From: Nitrososphaerales archaeon TH5895
GTDB taxonomy: Archaea > Thermoproteota > Nitrososphaeria > Nitrososphaerales > Nitrososphaeraceae
Assembly: GCA_014523695.1 (NCBI GenBank)
Contig: JAATVS010000014.1
Location: forward strand, 1 to 5,149
Direction of reading: 5' to 3'
Length of the DNA stretch: 5,149 nt
The notes beneath the pieces are model-generated. The model saw only the letters and a program-made list of their open reading frames with translations. It ran no database searches and was not told the origin of the DNA. The first letter of the stretch is position 1, and each line of letters starts with the position of its first letter. The position numbers and the translations under genes were made by a program. Positions 3,968-5,149 of the stretch are shown piece after piece.

Positions 3968-5149
3968 TCACATAGAGAGTTCTTTTAGAGTATTTGGTGG
4001 ACTCACTAATTTACCTGTCATGGATTTTACTATGATCGAAGTAACTAATCCATAGAACATATTGAAGACTAATGCGCCGATTAGAATTTTATCATTTATA
4101 GAAAGGAGCTCGCCCACCGTTATTGAGGATGCAGTGCCTATAGGAGTCTGTTGAACTATGAATTGATCTTGATCGAGATTACCTAGCAGAGGTATAATGA
4201 CCCAAAATGTAACTGGAACAAACAGAAATGCCCATACTACTAACCCACAGAGGAGTCCATAAATCGGAGCATACTTATGCATGGTAGATAAGATTTTGTT
4301 ATATCTTGTAGCAAACGGTATTGATATTATAGCGCCAATTATGGTACCAGTGAATAAATGCAATAGTAGACCGGCCACGATCATATTTACTGATTCTACG
4401 TGGGATTGAGTGAGTGACGATACCAACACCAGGTAAAAAGTTCCCACGGGGATATCAATGGTTTTTTCTACTACAAGGATCAGCCCGCTTATACTGGCAG
4501 AAGCCAATAAACCTGCCAACATACCAAAGCCCAAGACCTTAAACTTGATTCTGGTATTTTGTTGATCTTTGTTAACCACGTAGCTTTCGAGCTTCGCTTT
4601 CCAGTTCGCATTTCTGTATGATTTGATTCTGAAGGCGGAACTTATGATAAAGCCAAATAATGCCCCCCAGACAAGATGGAACAGGACAGAGGTCATTGCT
4701 GTAGTTTGAATAAATTGATTAATCTCGCTCGTTGACATAGAAAAGTTTGTAGTAAGTGCCAACAATGTAACAATTTGTACCATAGAAGGTTGCACAAGGA
4801 ATGCAGTAATTGGAAGAAATACGATTAGCCATATTAGAATACCGGCCACCATTCCAGCCAAAATTCCTCTAAATAGACTTCGTGAAACCAACCGTACGAT
4901 TGCAGAGCCTACGAGAGCTCCCATTATAGTTCCAGTTAAGATATGAAGACCGAATCCGAAGTATGAAGCACTCAGGACGTTATCCATTCCCAAAGCAATA
5001 CCAATAATTGAATAAAAGGAGCCGATAGGTAGACCCATACCCGCCTCTATTAAAGCTAAGATAGACGATATTGACCAAGTTGCTATGGCCCCTGCTATTG
5101 CGCCGTATTTAGCTCCGTCCAAAGCTATGGCTTGGGTACCAAAAGCCAT
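3968..5149 (-). CDS. Polytopic membrane protein with internal duplication (may be partial at the edge)
   Basis: This integral membrane protein has 393 residues visible and consists of two tandem copies of one unit, about 14-175 and 203-378, joined by a polar, charged linker (about 175-202, SYRNANWKAKLESY). Each copy has about four strong transmembrane helices plus a short hydrophobic segment: about 14-35, 41-54, 62-86, 94-118, 150-172, and 203-226, 233-247, 254-279, 293-320, 355-376. Matching positions include A-G-x-x-A ... SIS ... E ... P-[IV]-G-[ST]-F-Y, then LH-[IL]-x-TGTI-x-GA, then G-x-x-x-G-x-x-x-W ... F-x-P-[IV]-T, and finally F-[HN]-x-x-[WY]-G. Paired histidines H69 and H264 sit in the same place in each copy. 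The family and substrate are not recognised; inverted or tandem repeats suggest a transporter or channel-like fold, but that is inference. The first codon is an ATG on the last base of the window. A real start is plausible because 13 residues precede helix 1, but an upstream extension cannot be excluded. Confidence 0.88.
   Translation of the reverse strand: MAFGTQAIALDGAKYGAIAGAIATWSISSILALIEAGMGLPIGSFYSIIGIALGMDNVLSASYFGFGLHILTGTIMGALVGSAIVRLVSRSLFRGILAGMVAGILIWLIVFLPITAFLVQPSMVQIVTLLALTTNFSMSTSEINQFIQTTAMTSVLFHLVWGALFGFIISSAFRIKSYRNANWKAKLESYVVNKDQQNTRIKFKVLGFGMLAGLLASASISGLILVVEKTIDIPVGTFYLVLVSSLTQSHVESVNMIVAGLLLHLFTGTIIGAIISIPFATRYNKILSTMHKYAPIYGLLCGLVVWAFLFVPVTFWVIIPLLGNLDQDQFIVQQTPIGTASSITVGELLSINDKILIGALVFNMFYGLVTSIIVKSMTGKLVSPPNTLKELSM

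Noticed and set aside
3849..4055. Plus-strand GTG-started ORF of 68 codons
   Set aside because: It has no promoter or ribosome-binding site and its second half is antisense to the end of the duplicated membrane protein.
1..5149. CRISPR arrays, tRNA or rRNA genes, insertion sequences, defence or phage genes
   Set aside because: No regularly spaced repeats, cloverleaf or T-loop motif, transposase motif or terminal inverted repeats were seen on either strand.

Overview
The window looks like chromosomal DNA of an ammonia-oxidising archaeon (Thaumarchaeota/Nitrososphaeria), most likely the soil group I.1b (Nitrososphaera/Nitrosocosmicus-like). Grounds: A+T-rich DNA, small genes in mostly separate units with TTTAAA/TATATA-type archaeal promoter boxes, heavy AGA/AGG/ATA codon use, a stand-alone receiver domain, a very small winged-helix protein of a type common in these archaea, and an archaeal-type mannosyl-3-phosphoglycerate phosphatase. 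The genus is an inference. No rRNA, tRNA, CRISPR array, insertion sequence or prophage gene was seen.

Layout from left to right. 1-243: no convincing gene. 244-642 (-): single-domain response regulator. 643-1041: about 400 bases holding the regulator's promoter and leader on the minus strand and a doubtful 39-codon ORF (874-993, +). 1042-1347 (-): 101-residue two-helix membrane protein with a near-leaderless promoter. 1539-1784 (-): 81-residue winged-helix DNA-binding protein. Directly upstream of it, overlapping by four bases, is a 55-codon basic ORF (1781-1948, -) that is easily missed. 2127-2951 (+): mannosyl-3-phosphoglycerate phosphatase (MpgP), divergent from the small ORF/wHTH pair. 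3132-3560 (-): 142-residue protein of unknown function. 3561-3967: about 400 bases with a possible 60-residue ORF on the plus strand (3631-3813). 3968-5149 (-): polytopic membrane protein built from two tandem copies of one membrane unit, reaching the right edge.

Only MpgP has a clear metabolic role: it makes the compatible solute mannosylglycerate, important in osmotic and thermal stress. Its usual partner, mannosyl-3-phosphoglycerate synthase, is not in the window. The receiver and the winged-helix protein are small regulators with no sensor or defined target visible. No multi-gene pathway or defence system is evident. The points most worth a second look are the internally duplicated membrane protein, the coupled small ORF upstream of the winged-helix gene, and the uncharacterised 142-residue protein.
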